A stretch of DNA of 64,000 bases, from NCBI GenBank assembly GCA_021826315.1, contig JAKAZZ010000003.1, positions 20,373 to 84,372 on the forward strand, in the 5' to 3' direction. This document shows, piece after piece, positions 48,235 to 57,509 of this stretch. Source of the DNA: Actinomycetes bacterium (GTDB lineage Bacteria > Actinomycetota > Acidimicrobiia > Acidimicrobiales > Acidimicrobiaceae). The notes beneath the pieces were generated by a model. The model did no database searches and had not been told where the DNA came from. It worked only from the letters and a program-made list of their open reading frames with translations. The first letter of the stretch is position 1. Each line of letters opens with the position of its first letter. A program made the position numbers and the translations under genes.

Positions 48235-49800
48235 TTAGCAAGTGACAGCGCGCGCGTAGATAATTCCACTTGCGCTATTAATTGCGGAGAGGACCTCTTT
48301 TTCGACTTCGCGGTTTGTGCTAAGGATCATGAGCGCCGTGAGTCCGTCATTCGAAGGGCCAACAGCCATAGAAGATATTGAAAACCCGGCGTCTCCGAGG
48401 ATGGTGCCGATGAGACCAATTTTTCCTGGAGCGTCGTCGTTGCGAACGACGAGCATGTAGGTAGATGGTGGAATCTCAACTCGGTGACCGTCGACTTCTA
48501 CGATACGTGCCTCTTTCGTGGGCTCTGAAACAGTAGCACTAACCCTGTGCTTGGCGCTAGCAATCGAGAGCAGAGAGACGTAATCGTTCGCGTTGTCAGA
48601 GAAGGTTTCAACAACTTCGAGTCCCCTCTCTTTTGCTAGGGCGGGGGCATTGACGTACGAAACCGGTTCGTTCGTGCCCGCCCCAAAGATGCCTTTGAGG
48701 GTGGAGAGTTGGAGAAGTCGGGTGTCTCCACCGGCAAGGAGGCCTTGATATTCAATGGTTACCTTGGTCGGCATAGAGCCTTCGAGGGTCGCAAGGAACT
48801 TACCGAGGCTCTCTGCAAGTGGGAGGAAGGGCTTTACTGACTCTTGCACCTCTGCAGCGCTTACGTTTACTGCAAATGGTACAAAGTCTCCGGCGAGTGC
48901 CAACTTTAGCTGCTCGGCGATAGTAACGCCCGCCTTGTCCTGTGCCTCAGTCGTTGAAGCGCCAAGGTGCGGAGTGACTACGACATTTGAAAGCGTGAAG
49001 AGCGGAGAGTCTGTGCAAGGTTCGCTATTGAAGACGTCGAGAGCAGCTCCAGCGATCTTTCCGTTTGAGAGCGCCTCGTAGAGCGCCTCTTCGTCGACGA
49101 TACCGCCACGGGCTACATTGATGACGCGTGCCGTTGGCTTTGCGATTTCAAGCATCTCTTTGCCGATGATTCCAACGGTCTCTTTGCTCTTGGGAAGGTG
49201 GACGGTTATGAAGTCAGACCGTTGCATTAGCTCAGGAAGGGTGCAAAGCTCTACACCCATCTGCTTTGCTCTGTCGGCAGATACGAATGGGTCGTAAGCG
49301 ATCAGCTTCATGCCAAATGCGAGTGCACGTTGAGCAACTAGAGCTCCGATTCGACCTAATCCAACCACGCCCAAGGTCTTTCCGAAGAGCTCTACGCCCT
49401 CCCACTTGGACCTCTCCCACTTGCCATTTACGAGAGCGGAGTGTGCCTGAGGAACATTGCGAGCTTGCGCGAGGATAAGCGCGACTGTTAGCTCAGCGGC
49501 TGAAAGGATATTCGACTGGGGAGCGTTCACTACCATGACGCCATGGGCGGTTGCATACGCTACGTCGACGTTGTCAAGGCCAATTCCCGCTCTTCCAACT
49601 ACAAGAAGTTCATCCGCTTGGTCGAGGAGCTCTTTGGTGACCTTCGTTGCTGATCGAATGATCAATCCAGCGGCGCCTTTAATCTCTTCTGCTAACGCTT
49701 CCTTTGAAAGGTTGAGCTTTACATCGACGGTATGACCATCTTGCCTGAGTAGGTCGAGTCCGCTATCTGCAATCTCCTCTGTAACGAGAATCCGCGCCAT
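48235..49800 (-). CDS. serA: D-3-phosphoglycerate dehydrogenase
   Basis: 521 aa, long (actinobacterial) form. First step of serine synthesis. NAD site GVVGLGRIGALVAQRALAFG, catalytic region VINVARGGIVDEEALYEAL and VTPHLGASTTEAQDKAG with the active-site His; an intervening ASB domain; and a C-terminal ACT domain (MLVVRNDDAPGKIGLIGTILGDAGFSI) for serine feedback. AGGAG 5 nt before ATG. Preceded by a ~370-nt AT-rich leader with nested hairpins. Confidence 0.95.
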   Translation of the reverse strand: MARILVTEEIADSGLDLLRQDGHTVDVKLNLSKEALAEEIKGAAGLIIRSATKVTKELLDQADELLVVGRAGIGLDNVDVAYATAHGVMVVNAPQSNILSAAELTVALILAQARNVPQAHSALVNGKWERSKWEGVELFGKTLGVVGLGRIGALVAQRALAFGMKLIAYDPFVSADRAKQMGVELCTLPELMQRSDFITVHLPKSKETVGIIGKEMLEIAKPTARVINVARGGIVDEEALYEALSNGKIAGAALDVFNSEPCTDSPLFTLSNVVVTPHLGASTTEAQDKAGVTIAEQLKLALAGDFVPFAVNVSAAEVQESVKPFLPLAESLGKFLATLEGSMPTKVTIEYQGLLAGGDTRLLQLSTLKGIFGAGTNEPVSYVNAPALAKERGLEVVETFSDNANDYVSLLSIASAKHRVSATVSEPTKEARIVEVDGHRVEIPPSTYMLVVRNDDAPGKIGLIGTILGDAGFSISSMAVGPSNDGLTALMILSTNREVEKEVLSAINSASGIIYARAVTC

Positions 49801-50110
49801 TTCACTCCTAACGTGAGACGATAAATTTTGTGAAAATCTACAAGAATATCTTGCAAGTTTTTTACAGGATCATCCTAGTAGCTAAGGTGATAAATCAAAT
49901 AATCCTGTGGGGTTTGCCCAAGTGGAGTATTCTCCGTCTGGGCTTTAATTAATAACCCCATTATGAGTAGAAGTTATTTCGATTGTGGGTATTTGCTGAA
50001 TTATCTTTGGCGAAATTTAAGGGGTATTTTTTTCAACTATATGGTGTAGTGAATTTTTATCTTTATTCGGTGAATTATTCTCTTGCGTTTTGATCGATGG
50101 CAAAAGTAAT
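49801..50110 (-). promoter_or_regulatory. serA upstream region with nested RNA structure
   Basis: Gene-free DNA. On the minus strand TGGGGTT (49960-49954) pairs with AACCCCA (49914-49908), enclosing GCCCA-gac-GGAG-aata-CTCC-act-TGGGC (49943-49916); then ACAGGAT (49908-49902) can pair with ATCCTGT (49870-49864). No leader peptide rich in serine and no U-tract terminator were seen. Start point of serA transcription is unknown; CATAAT near 49966 is a possible -10. Candidate structured leader. Confidence 0.45.
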
Positions 50111-50143
50111 GGGCCGCTTCAATGACTTGCATGAAGCGGCCCA
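50111..50143 (-). terminator. Terminator after aspartate aminotransferase
   Basis: GGGCCGCTTCA and TGAAGCGGCCC are 11-bp arms with a ~10-nt loop. It is 31 nt past the aminotransferase stop on the minus strand and followed by TTACTTTT. Confidence 0.75.
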
Positions 50144-50174
50144 TCGCGTAGTCGTCGTTTTTGCGTTTCTGTAG

Positions 50175-51389
50175 TTACTCGCTAGATTCACTCACTAACT
50201 TTGCAATACGCGAGATTCCCTCTTCGAGGTCGGAATCTGACAAGGCGTAGGAGAATCTAAAGTAACCAGGCGTTCCAAATGCTTCACCTGGCACGACTGC
50301 GACCTTCGCTTGGTCAAGGACAACCTCAGCTAGTTGGGAAGTATTGGTTGGTCGAACTCCATTGAAGTCGCGCCCTAGGAGTGCGGTGACGTCAGGGTAG
50401 ACGTAGAAGGCACCCTTGGGGAGTGGGCAGGCTATACCGTCGATCTCATTTAGAAGTTTGGTAATGGTCTGTCGCCGACGATCGAAGGCGCTTCGCATTA
50501 CGGCAACGGCGCTTTGGTCTCCGTTTAGCGCCTCTATGGTTGCTCGTTGGGCAATATTTGAGACGTTTGAGGTCTGCTGTGACTGCAAGTTCGCAGCGGC
50601 AGCGATGACGTCCTTTGCGGCAACAATCCAACCAACGCGCCATCCTGTCATGGCATAGGTCTTGGCTACACCATTTACAACTATTACGTTTTCAAGGCCG
50701 CGGGGATCGTAATTTACGACAGAGTGTGCTATCTCACCGTCGTAGGTGAGGTGTTCATAGATCTCATCCGACATGATCCAAAGGTCATTATTCGCACAGT
50801 ATTCTGCGAAGTCCCGGGTTTCGTCTTCGTTGTAGACCGCGCCAGTGGGGTTGGACGGTGATACGAAGAGGGCCATTTTGGTTCGATCGGTCCTGTGCTT
50901 GTCCAAATCGGCGGGCGTTACCTTGAAGCCACTTTCTAGAGTGGATGGAACAAAGACGGGAACTCCACCAGCTAGCTTTACCGCTTCAGGGTAAGTCGTC
51001 CAGTAGGGCTCAGGAATCAATACTTCGTCACCTGGGTCTAGGACTGTAGCAAAGGCGTTGTAGATGGCGTGTTTTCCGCCATTGGTAACGACAGTGTTGG
51101 CTGCCGTGATGTCATATCCTGAATCGCGCTTCGTCTTAGCAGCAATCGCTTCTCTTAGTTCAGGAAGACCTGCGGCCGGAGTGTAGCGATGATTCTTAGG
51201 ATCTGCACACGCTTTTGCGGCGGCCTCTACGATGTTTGTTGGAGTTGGAAAGTCAGGCTCGCCAGCGCCGAAGCCGATGACGTCAACGCCGCTTGCCTTT
51301 AGCGCTTTAGCTTTAGCGTCAATCGCAAGCGTAGCTGACTCGGCAACGGATGAAATTCGGCGTGAGATTCTTGCTCTCTTCTCCGACAT
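50175..51389 (-). CDS. aspC: Class I pyridoxal-phosphate aminotransferase (aspartate type)
   Basis: 404 aa, subgroup Ib. [15 protein letters not shown] near the N-terminus, [33 protein letters not shown] and PLP Lys243 in [17 protein letters not shown]; the final Arg region [11 protein letters not shown] binds the substrate carboxylate. Transfers amino groups between aspartate and 2-oxoglutarate (possibly others, including prephenate). Divergent from serC with only 29 nt between starts. Confidence 0.92.
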   Translation of the reverse strand: MSEKRARISRRISSVAESATLAIDAKAKALKASGVDVIGFGAGEPDFPTPTNIVEAAAKACADPKNHRYTPAAGLPELREAIAAKTKRDSGYDITAANTVVTNGGKHAIYNAFATVLDPGDEVLIPEPYWTTYPEAVKLAGGVPVFVPSTLESGFKVTPADLDKHRTDRTKMALFVSPSNPTGAVYNEDETRDFAEYCANNDLWIMSDEIYEHLTYDGEIAHSVVNYDPRGLENVIVVNGVAKTYAMTGWRVGWIVAAKDVIAAAANLQSQQTSNVSNIAQRATIEALNGDQSAVAVMRSAFDRRRQTITKLLNEIDGIACPLPKGAFYVYPDVTALLGRDFNGVRPTNTSQLAEVVLDQAKVAVVPGEAFGTPGYFRFSYALSDSDLEEGISRIAKLVSESSE

Positions 51390-51418
51390 CTGATCGACCC
51401 CCTGAGGTGTGAATTTAT

Positions 51419-52549
51419 ATGAGCGATAGTACGGCTAATACTGATATCCTAATCCCAAGCGAACTGCTTCCCCGAGACGGTCGTTTTGGTTCTGGACCAT
51501 CTAAAGTACGAAAAGAGGCGGTAGATGCGCTAGTTGCGCGTTCAGCCGATTACCTCGGAACGTCACATAGGCAAAACACGGTCAAGTCCGTCGTAGGTGA
51601 GGTTAGAAGCGGACTCCGTCAGCTCTTTAGCATTCCTGAAGGATACGAAGTCGTTCTCGGTAATGGAGGTTCTACCTACTTTTGGGATACTGCGGTCTTC
51701 TCTTTGATAGCTAATAAGAGCCAGCACCTATCTTTTGGCGAATTCTCGGCAAAGTTTGCATCTTCTGCAAAGATGGCGCCATTCATTCAGGACCCAGAGG
51801 TGATCAAGGCAGAGCCCGGTAGTCGTCCCGAAGCCGTCGCAAACGACGAGATCGACCTATATGCCTTCACCCACAATGAGACCTCAACGGGTGTCTTTAT
51901 GGACATTATTCGACCTGCTGGGGCAAAGGGATTGGTTGCGGTAGATGCCACAAGCGCCGCCGCAGGCCTAACTGTCGAGGCGAGCCAATTTGACTGCTAC
52001 TACTTCGCTCCACAGAAGGCATTTGCATCTGATGGCGGTATTTGGTTCGCCCTTATGTCTCCTGCGGCGATTGAGAGGGTAAAAGAGATCAAAGCTAGCG
52101 GCCGTTACATCCCACCTGCTCTCGACCTCTCCATAGCACTAGATAATTCGGTCTTGAACCAGACCTACAACACTCCGGCTCTCGCAACGATCTTCTTGAT
52201 GAATGAGCAGATCAAGTGGATGAATGAAAATGGTGGTCTGCCATTTTCTACCGGTCGATCGGCTCAAAGCTCTGGCATCGTCTACAACTGGGCGATCGCG
52301 TCCGACTTCGCCACTCCATTCGTCAAGGACCCGGCGATGCGTTCCAACGTTGTAGCAACTATTGACTTCGATGACAATATCGACGCTGCAAGTATTGCCA
52401 AGGTACTTCGTAAGAATGGAATCGTTGACGTAGAGCCATACCGCAAGCTGGGACGAAATCAACTACGAATTGCGACCTTCCCAGCCGTCGATCCATCAGA
52501 CGTTGAAGCCCTCGTTGCGTCGATTGACTATGTGGTTTCAAAATTCTAA
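51419..52549 (+). CDS. serC: Phosphoserine aminotransferase
   Basis: 376 aa, the actinobacterial SerC branch. Converts 3-phosphohydroxypyruvate to phosphoserine, the step after Ser[18 protein letters not shown] near the N-terminus, [23 protein letters not shown] and the PLP Lys in [16 protein letters not shown]. The serine route is thus carried by serA and serC flanking the aspartate aminotransferase. The gene for the downstream permease begins at or across the serC stop. Confidence 0.94.
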   Translation: MSDSTANTDILIPSELLPRDGRFGSGPSKVRKEAVDALVARSADYLGTSHRQNTVKSVVGEVRSGLRQLFSIPEGYEVVLGNGGSTYFWDTAVFSLIANKSQHLSFGEFSAKFASSAKMAPFIQDPEVIKAEPGSRPEAVANDEIDLYAFTHNETSTGVFMDIIRPAGAKGLVAVDATSAAAGLTVEASQFDCYYFAPQKAFASDGGIWFALMSPAAIERVKEIKASGRYIPPALDLSIALDNSVLNQTYNTPALATIFLMNEQIKWMNENGGLPFSTGRSAQSSGIVYNWAIASDFATPFVKDPAMRSNVVATIDFDDNIDAASIAKVLRKNGIVDVEPYRKLGRNQLRIATFPAVDPSDVEALVASIDYVVSKF

Positions 52550-53430
52550 GTAAAGTTAAGGGCCCCAAAGCTGAACTGCTTTTACTCGGTTCGCTTTGGG
52601 GCCTGTCCTACTATCTGATTGCCATCGGTCTTAGGGCCTTCTCCCCCGCGTGGGTGGTAGCTGGACGCCTCCTCTTTGCGACCATCACTTTGAAGGTTGT
52701 TATGAAGCGTCAAGGCATCACTGTGACTATCCCGCAGCGCAAGGCCCTATTTCGGGTGATGCCGTTACAGGCCCTAATTGCCAACACTCTTCCATTTTTA
52801 GCTATCTCTTTTGGCGAAACCAAGACCTCTGCAGCTACCGCTGGAATGTTGAACGCCTTGACCCCTATCGCTACATTCGTCATTGCACTAGCGACTAAAG
52901 ATAATGACCGTAGGAGTTGGTACAACTACGGAGGCCTCATCCTGGGTGTTGTGGGTGTTGCCCTTATCTTGCAGCCGTGGAATACGACAGGAAGTGGCGC
53001 CATTATCGGCGATATCGTCGTAGCGTTGGCTTCGCTATCTTATGCTCTCGGCTTCGTCTACACCAAGCGTTACGTAGTCAATGGGGACATACAGCCCCTA
53101 GCAGCTAGCTACTACCAAGTCTTGTTCGGGTTCTTGCTGTCGATACCAACCCTTTGGCTGGTATCTTTTCCTGCTCACTCAACTCGTACCTACGCAGCTG
53201 CAGTTGCTGCGATTGTAACCCTAGGCGTAGTCCAAACAGGATTTGCAACCCTCATGTACCACCGGATTAATAGAAGCCTCGGCCCTACGGCGTCAGCTTC
53301 GGTTACCTATATCGTTCCACTCGTTGCGGTGATCTCCTCGATCATTCTCCTCGGAGAGAGTGTAAATCTGCTCTTTGTTGTAGGTGGCTTAACGATTTTG
53401 ACCTCGGTCGTTGCCATTACCCGTAGGTAG
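52543..53430 (+). CDS. EamA/DMT-family permease (ten-TM transporter)
   Basis: The track's 258-aa ORF (GTG 52654) lacks the first TM. Reading the same frame upstream gives KVKGPKAELLLLGSLWGLSYYLIAIGLRAFSP, the normal first EamA repeat, open back to 52528. No ATG, GTG or TTG lies in that extension; the only candidates are ATT 52543 (overlapping the serC stop) or CTG 52576. From ATT the protein is 295 aa, the family's normal size. Motifs: two EamA halves, LNALTPIATFVIAL and TASASVTYIVPLVAVISSIILLGE. Likely exports a small metabolite or amino acid. Confidence 0.75.
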   Translation: MLSKVKGPKAELLLLGSLWGLSYYLIAIGLRAFSPAWVVAGRLLFATITLKVVMKRQGITVTIPQRKALFRVMPLQALIANTLPFLAISFGETKTSAATAGMLNALTPIATFVIALATKDNDRRSWYNYGGLILGVVGVALILQPWNTTGSGAIIGDIVVALASLSYALGFVYTKRYVVNGDIQPLAASYYQVLFGFLLSIPTLWLVSFPAHSTRTYAAAVAAIVTLGVVQTGFATLMYHRINRSLGPTASASVTYIVPLVAVISSIILLGESVNLLFVVGGLTILTSVVAITRR

Positions 53431-53481
53431 GCGGACCGAGGTCAACTTAGAGATCAACTCGTAGCTAGTTAATAGGGTTAG

Positions 53482-54078
53482 TTAGCGAGACAGATTGGGA
53501 TAAAAGGCTGGACGATTCGCTTCAAAGGCGCTGATCTCTGCCTCTTTTGCGAGAGTTAAGCCGATGTCATCTAGCCCCTCTAGGAATCGATAACGGGTGA
53601 ATTCATTCAAAATGAACTTCGCTTCGAATCCAATAGACGGTGCAGCGACTGACAATGCTTCGATATCGACCGTGATCTCGAGTGTAGGATCGTCGATGAG
53701 TGCCTTTTGAAGGGTCTTGATCTCGTCTTCGCTCAACTTTACAGGAACTAGCCCCGCCTTGGTCGAGTTGTTGAAGAAGATATCGCCGAACCTGAAGGAG
53801 AGTACGGCGCGAAAGCCATAGTCCATGAGGGCCCAAACGGCGTGTTCCCTCGACGAACCGGTTCCGAAGTTTTCGCCGGCTACGAGAATTGTAGCCTTTG
53901 AATAGCGTTCGTCATTGAGAATAAACGATGGATCCTCTCGCCACTCCGAGAATAACCCCGCTCCAAATCCGGTCCTCTCGACCCGCTTTAGCCAGTCGGA
54001 TGGGATGATCTGATCGGTGTCGACGTCGCTTCGCTCTAGCGGAACTGCTTTTCCTGTAAATCTGATTGTTTTTTCCAT
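53482..54078 (-). CDS. leuD: 3-Isopropylmalate dehydratase small subunit
   Basis: 198 aa. Swivelling domain of isopropylmalate isomerase. DVDTDQIIPSDWLKRVERTG, GENFGTGSSREHAVWALMDYGFRAV and FFNNSTKAGLVPV are the family motifs. Starts 19 nt after leuC in the same operon. Acts with LeuC on 2-isopropylmalate and, for the citramalate route, on citramalate. Confidence 0.96.
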   Translation of the reverse strand: MEKTIRFTGKAVPLERSDVDTDQIIPSDWLKRVERTGFGAGLFSEWREDPSFILNDERYSKATILVAGENFGTGSSREHAVWALMDYGFRAVLSFRFGDIFFNNSTKAGLVPVKLSEDEIKTLQKALIDDPTLEITVDIEALSVAAPSIGFEAKFILNEFTRYRFLEGLDDIGLTLAKEAEISAFEANRPAFYPNLSR

Positions 54079-54097
54079 TTTGAATCTTCCTCGACTA

Positions 54098-55501
54098 CTA
54101 CTTGAGATCCGCTGGTTCGGCTAGGTAGCCAACTATCGCAGTAGCTGCTGCCACTGCTGGGGAGACGAGGTGGGTTCTGCCACCTTTCCCTTGGCGTCCT
54201 TCGAAGTTGCGGTTCGAAGTTGATGCGGAACGTTCGCCTACTTTGAGTTGGTCGGGGTTCATACCAAGACACATCGAGCAACCGGCATTTCTCCACTCGA
54301 AGCCAGCTTCGATAAAGATCTTATCGAGACCGAGTTCCTCGGCCTCTTGCTTTACCAAGTGCGAACCAGGTACCACCATTGCCCGAATATTGTCGTGGAC
54401 TTTGCGCCCCTCTACTATCTCAGCTGCGACCTTTAGATCGCTGATACGAGAGTTGGTGCATGATCCGATAAATACGGTGTCAACCTTGACCTCTTTTAGG
54501 GATGTTCCGGCTTTTAGCCCCATGTAACGTAGGGCGCGTGCAGCGGCCTCGCGTTGGGCCGGTTCGCCGAAGCCTTCGGGGTCTGGCACGACACTAGCAA
54601 GTGGAGCAACCTGTGCTGGATTTGTTCCCCACGATACAAATGGGGATAGCTTGGTGGCGTCGATGTGAACTACCTTATCGAAGGCGGCATCTGGATCAGT
54701 TTCCAGAGTTTTCCAGTAGGCAATGGCCGCATCGAGTTCGTCTCCACTAGGTGCGAATGGACGTCCCTTGACGTAGTCAAAGGTCGTCTGATCTGGTGCT
54801 ATCAGACCAGCGCGTGCTCCTGCTTCGATCGACATGTTGCAGATGGTCATTCGCTCTTCCATCGAAAGTTTGCGAATAGCTTCTCCGCGATATTCGATGA
54901 CGTAACCAATGCCGCCACCGGTGCCAATCGTTCCGATGATCGCGAGAATGAGATCCTTTGCGCTAACTCCAGGAGGGAGTTCGCCGTCGACTTCGATAGC
55001 CATTGTCCCTGGCTTAGATTGCGGAAGCGTCTGCGTCGCTAGGACGTGCTCAACTTCGGAAGTCCCAATACCAAATGCGAGGGCGCCGAAGGCACCATGC
55101 GTAGCGGTATGGCTATCGCCGCAAACGATCGTCATCCCCGGGAGGGTCAAACCTTTTTCAGGGCCAATTACGTGGACGATGCCCTGGTTTATATCCCCCA
55201 TCTTGTACAGGGTTATACCAAACTCTTCACAGTTGCGGTTTAGAACTTCGAGTTGCTTGGCTGAGATTGGGTCAGCAACCGGCTTATCGATGTCGATCGT
55301 TGGTACGTTATGATCGGCGGTTGCAATCGTTAAGTCGGGACGGCGAGGCTTTCGACCTGCCATACGTAGACCGTCGAATGCCTGGGGGGATGTTACTTCA
55401 TGTACCAGGTGCAGATCTATGTAGAGCAGATCAGGACTATTCTGACCACTCGCAACTAGATGTGCATCCCAGATCTTTTCCGATAGGGTACGACCTGCCA
55501 T
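54098..55501 (-). CDS. leuC: 3-Isopropylmalate dehydratase large subunit
   Basis: 467 aa. Aconitase-type Fe-S subunit. [32 protein letters not shown], the Fe-S Cys in [13 protein letters not shown] and the CSMCLGMN pair ([13 protein letters not shown]). AGGAAGG 5 nt before ATG. TATAAC near 55591 on the minus strand is a possible -10. The 251-nt gap to greA (55502-55752) shows no leader peptide I would defend. Confidence 0.97.
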   Translation of the reverse strand: MAGRTLSEKIWDAHLVASGQNSPDLLYIDLHLVHEVTSPQAFDGLRMAGRKPRRPDLTIATADHNVPTIDIDKPVADPISAKQLEVLNRNCEEFGITLYKMGDINQGIVHVIGPEKGLTLPGMTIVCGDSHTATHGAFGALAFGIGTSEVEHVLATQTLPQSKPGTMAIEVDGELPPGVSAKDLILAIIGTIGTGGGIGYVIEYRGEAIRKLSMEERMTICNMSIEAGARAGLIAPDQTTFDYVKGRPFAPSGDELDAAIAYWKTLETDPDAAFDKVVHIDATKLSPFVSWGTNPAQVAPLASVVPDPEGFGEPAQREAAARALRYMGLKAGTSLKEVKVDTVFIGSCTNSRISDLKVAAEIVEGRKVHDNIRAMVVPGSHLVKQEAEELGLDKIFIEAGFEWRNAGCSMCLGMNPDQLKVGERSASTSNRNFEGRQGKGGRTHLVSPAVAAATAIVGYLAEPADLK

Positions 55502-55752
55502 TTGACCTTCCTATTTTGATTGGAACCTGCGGGCTATTAAATTAGTATCCACGGTTCGCGCCCAAGACGTTGGAAGCTGAAAGCACGAGTTATATCGTGA
55601 AGTGAAATCCTAAAAAATTCACCTCTTTGGCTCAACCGCCAACTTTTGGTTAGATAGAAAAGCATAGTAAACCTAGGTGCGCCTTGAGGCGAATCGGGGT
55701 TGTTCGGTGCATTGGGTTCATAATCGGTAAAGTTTCGGCTAACTTCTAACGC

Positions 55753-56217
55753 ATGAGTCAGACACTAACAAGACAAGCCTATGAGAGATTGGTCGCCGAA
55801 TTAGACGAGCTGACCACTAGAGGTCGTATCGATATAGCTCGTGTCATTGAAGAGGCTCGCGCACTCGGTGACCTTAGGGAAAATGGCGACTACCACGCCG
55901 CGAAAGATACGCAGGGCAAGATGGAGGCGCGGATTCGCCAGATCGAATCCATACTAAAAGATGCAATCGTGCTTGACGGCGCTGAGGTTCGTGACGATAT
56001 ATCCGTAGGATGCGTTATCACACTTCGTTACGTCGGGGATGAAGATACGGAGGAGTACTTCTTCGGATCTATCGAAGAGAAGCGTGAGGGGATGGGAACA
56101 CTTTCACCGTCGAGCCCGTTAGGTCAATCGATCGAAGGAAAAAAGGTGGGAGATATCGTCTCTTATCAAGCTCCTGGAGGCGAACTTCAAGTCGAAGTTG
56201 TAGCGATCGACCGTTAA
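55753..56217 (+). CDS. greA: Transcription elongation factor GreA/GreB
   Basis: 154 aa. Rescues backtracked RNA polymerase by stimulating transcript cleavage. Coiled-coil N-domain with the catalytic acidic tip LRENGDYHAAKDTQGKMEARIRQIE, and the FKBP-like C-domain SSPLGQSIEGKKVGDIVSYQAPGGE. No Shine-Dalgarno is visible before ATG 55753, so it may be translated from a leaderless or weak site. Divergent from leuC. Confidence 0.95.
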   Translation: MSQTLTRQAYERLVAELDELTTRGRIDIARVIEEARALGDLRENGDYHAAKDTQGKMEARIRQIESILKDAIVLDGAEVRDDISVGCVITLRYVGDEDTEEYFFGSIEEKREGMGTLSPSSPLGQSIEGKKVGDIVSYQAPGGELQVEVVAIDR

Positions 56218-56331
56218 TGACGACGATTTGTCGCACTAACTAAAAAGTTGGACGTCCTAATAGTTGTACGCAAGGCCTTCGGATGCTAGGATTAGACGAA
56301 ATTTGTTGTTAATAAACTCAGTGAGGGTTTG

Positions 56332-56370
56332 TTGAGCTCGATAATCGTATCGTTCGGAGTAGTGATTTAA
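56332..56370 (+). CDS. leuB-ilvE-cimA leader peptide (attenuator), 12 aa
   Basis: TTG 56332 (or TTG 56329) to TAA 56370 encodes MSSIIVSFGVVI. Ile and Val make up six of the twelve residues (I-I-V, then V-V-I ending at the stop); there is no Leu if the first TTG is the start. GAGGG lies 4 nt upstream, a little close. A hairpin and an intrinsic terminator follow before leuB. Control codons suit an isoleucine/valine operon, matching cimA and ilvE downstream. Confidence 0.72.
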   Translation: MSSIIVSFGVVI

Positions 56371-56372
56371 AG

Positions 56373-56438
56373 AGCTTGTGGTTCACAAAGGTGGATCACA
56401 AGCTTTGACCGGCCACGTGAAAGTGGACGGTCTTTTTT
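56373..56438 (+). terminator. leuB attenuator: hairpin plus intrinsic terminator
   Basis: AGCTTGTG and CACAAGCT form an 8-bp hairpin (about 56374-56404). The terminator is GACCG-g-CCAC-gtgaaa-GTGG-a-CGGTC (56407-56432) with TTTTTT after it, about 45 nt before leuB. GTGG upstream of the terminator could pair with its CCAC arm as antiterminator. Confidence 0.8.
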
Positions 56439-56483
56439 ATTTCTAAAGAAAGACGATCGCTGTAAATCTGGGGGTTATAACTC

Positions 56484-57509
56484 GTGCATAAGATTGCACT
56501 AATTGGTGGAGACGGCATAGGTCCAGAAGTTGTGGACGAAGCGATGCGCGTGGTAGCTGCCACGAAAGTACCTTTTACAACTTCTTCTTACGATCTCGGA
56601 GCGGCAAGATACATCAAGGATAAAGTCGTACTTCCAGACGAGACACTTGCTGAGCTTCGTGGTTTCGACGCGATCATGCTCGGAGCTATTGGTCCGGCAA
56701 TTGGTTCCAAGGAAGTTCCATCAGGAATACTCGAGCGAGGCCTGCTATTGAAGCTGCGCTTCGAACTTGACTTGTATATCAATCACCGTCCATTCATAAC
56801 TCCACCCACTGGTAACGGTGGTCGTTTTGAAGATGTTGATTTTATCGTTATTCGCGAGAACACCGAAGGCACCTATGCGGGTGAGGGTGGGCTGTTGAGG
56901 CGAGGTACTCCTCACGAAATCGCTACCCAAGGTTCTGTAAATACAAGGTTCGGGGTTGAGCGTGCAATTAGGTATGCCTTTGAATTGGCAAATTCGCGTC
57001 TTCGTAAACACCTCACCTTGGTTCACAAGACAAATGTCCTTACCTTTTCGGGTGACCTATGGCAGCGCACCTTCGACGAGGTATCCAAGGAGTATCCAGA
57101 TGTTGCGACGGCATACAATCACGTCGACGCAGCTTGCATTTATATGGTTGACTCCCCGAGCCGTTACGACGTCGTAGTTACCGACAATCTCTTTGGAGAC
57201 ATCATCACGGATCTCGCAGGAGCAATCTCGGGCGGGATCGGCCATGCAGCTTCGGCGAACTTGAATCCAGCTCGTACCGGCCCTTCCTTGTTCGAACCAG
57301 TACACGGCGCCGCTCATGACATAGTTGGCACTGGAAAGGCAAATCCAATCGCAGCGATTCGATCAGCTGCGCTCATGCTCGATTTTCTAGGCGAAGGCAA
57401 AGCCGCCAAAGCCATCTTCGACGTTCTTGGTCAATACAGTCCAAATTCGACAATGACAACATCTGAAATTGGAAATGAAATAGCAGAAAGGGTAGCAAAT
57501 GCCAATTGA
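56484..57509 (+). CDS. leuB: 3-Isopropylmalate dehydrogenase
   Basis: 341 aa from GTG 56484. NAD-dependent oxidative decarboxylase. IGGDGIGPEVVDEAMRV, VIRENTEGTYAGEGG (a tartrate/IPMDH-like variant), KTNVLTFSGDLW and DNLFGDIITDLAGAISGGIGHAASANLNP; C-terminal FEPVHGAAHDIVGTGKANPIAA. Coupled to ilvE (11-nt overlap) and cimA. In a citramalate pathway the same enzyme oxidises 3-methylmalate, so this operon serves both Leu and Ile routes. Confidence 0.94.
   Translation: MHKIALIGGDGIGPEVVDEAMRVVAATKVPFTTSSYDLGAARYIKDKVVLPDETLAELRGFDAIMLGAIGPAIGSKEVPSGILERGLLLKLRFELDLYINHRPFITPPTGNGGRFEDVDFIVIRENTEGTYAGEGGLLRRGTPHEIATQGSVNTRFGVERAIRYAFELANSRLRKHLTLVHKTNVLTFSGDLWQRTFDEVSKEYPDVATAYNHVDAACIYMVDSPSRYDVVVTDNLFGDIITDLAGAISGGIGHAASANLNPARTGPSLFEPVHGAAHDIVGTGKANPIAAIRSAALMLDFLGEGKAAKAIFDVLGQYSPNSTMTTSEIGNEIAERVANAN

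Noticed and set aside
49864-49960. 28-aa frame MGLLIK... in the serA leader
   Set aside because: No ribosome site, no serine enrichment, and it coincides with the hairpin region; probably chance.
55502-55752. Leucine leader peptide before leuC (GTG frame MLSASNVLGANRGY)
   Set aside because: Only two Leu codons, no grouped control codons, no hairpin with T-run before leuC.
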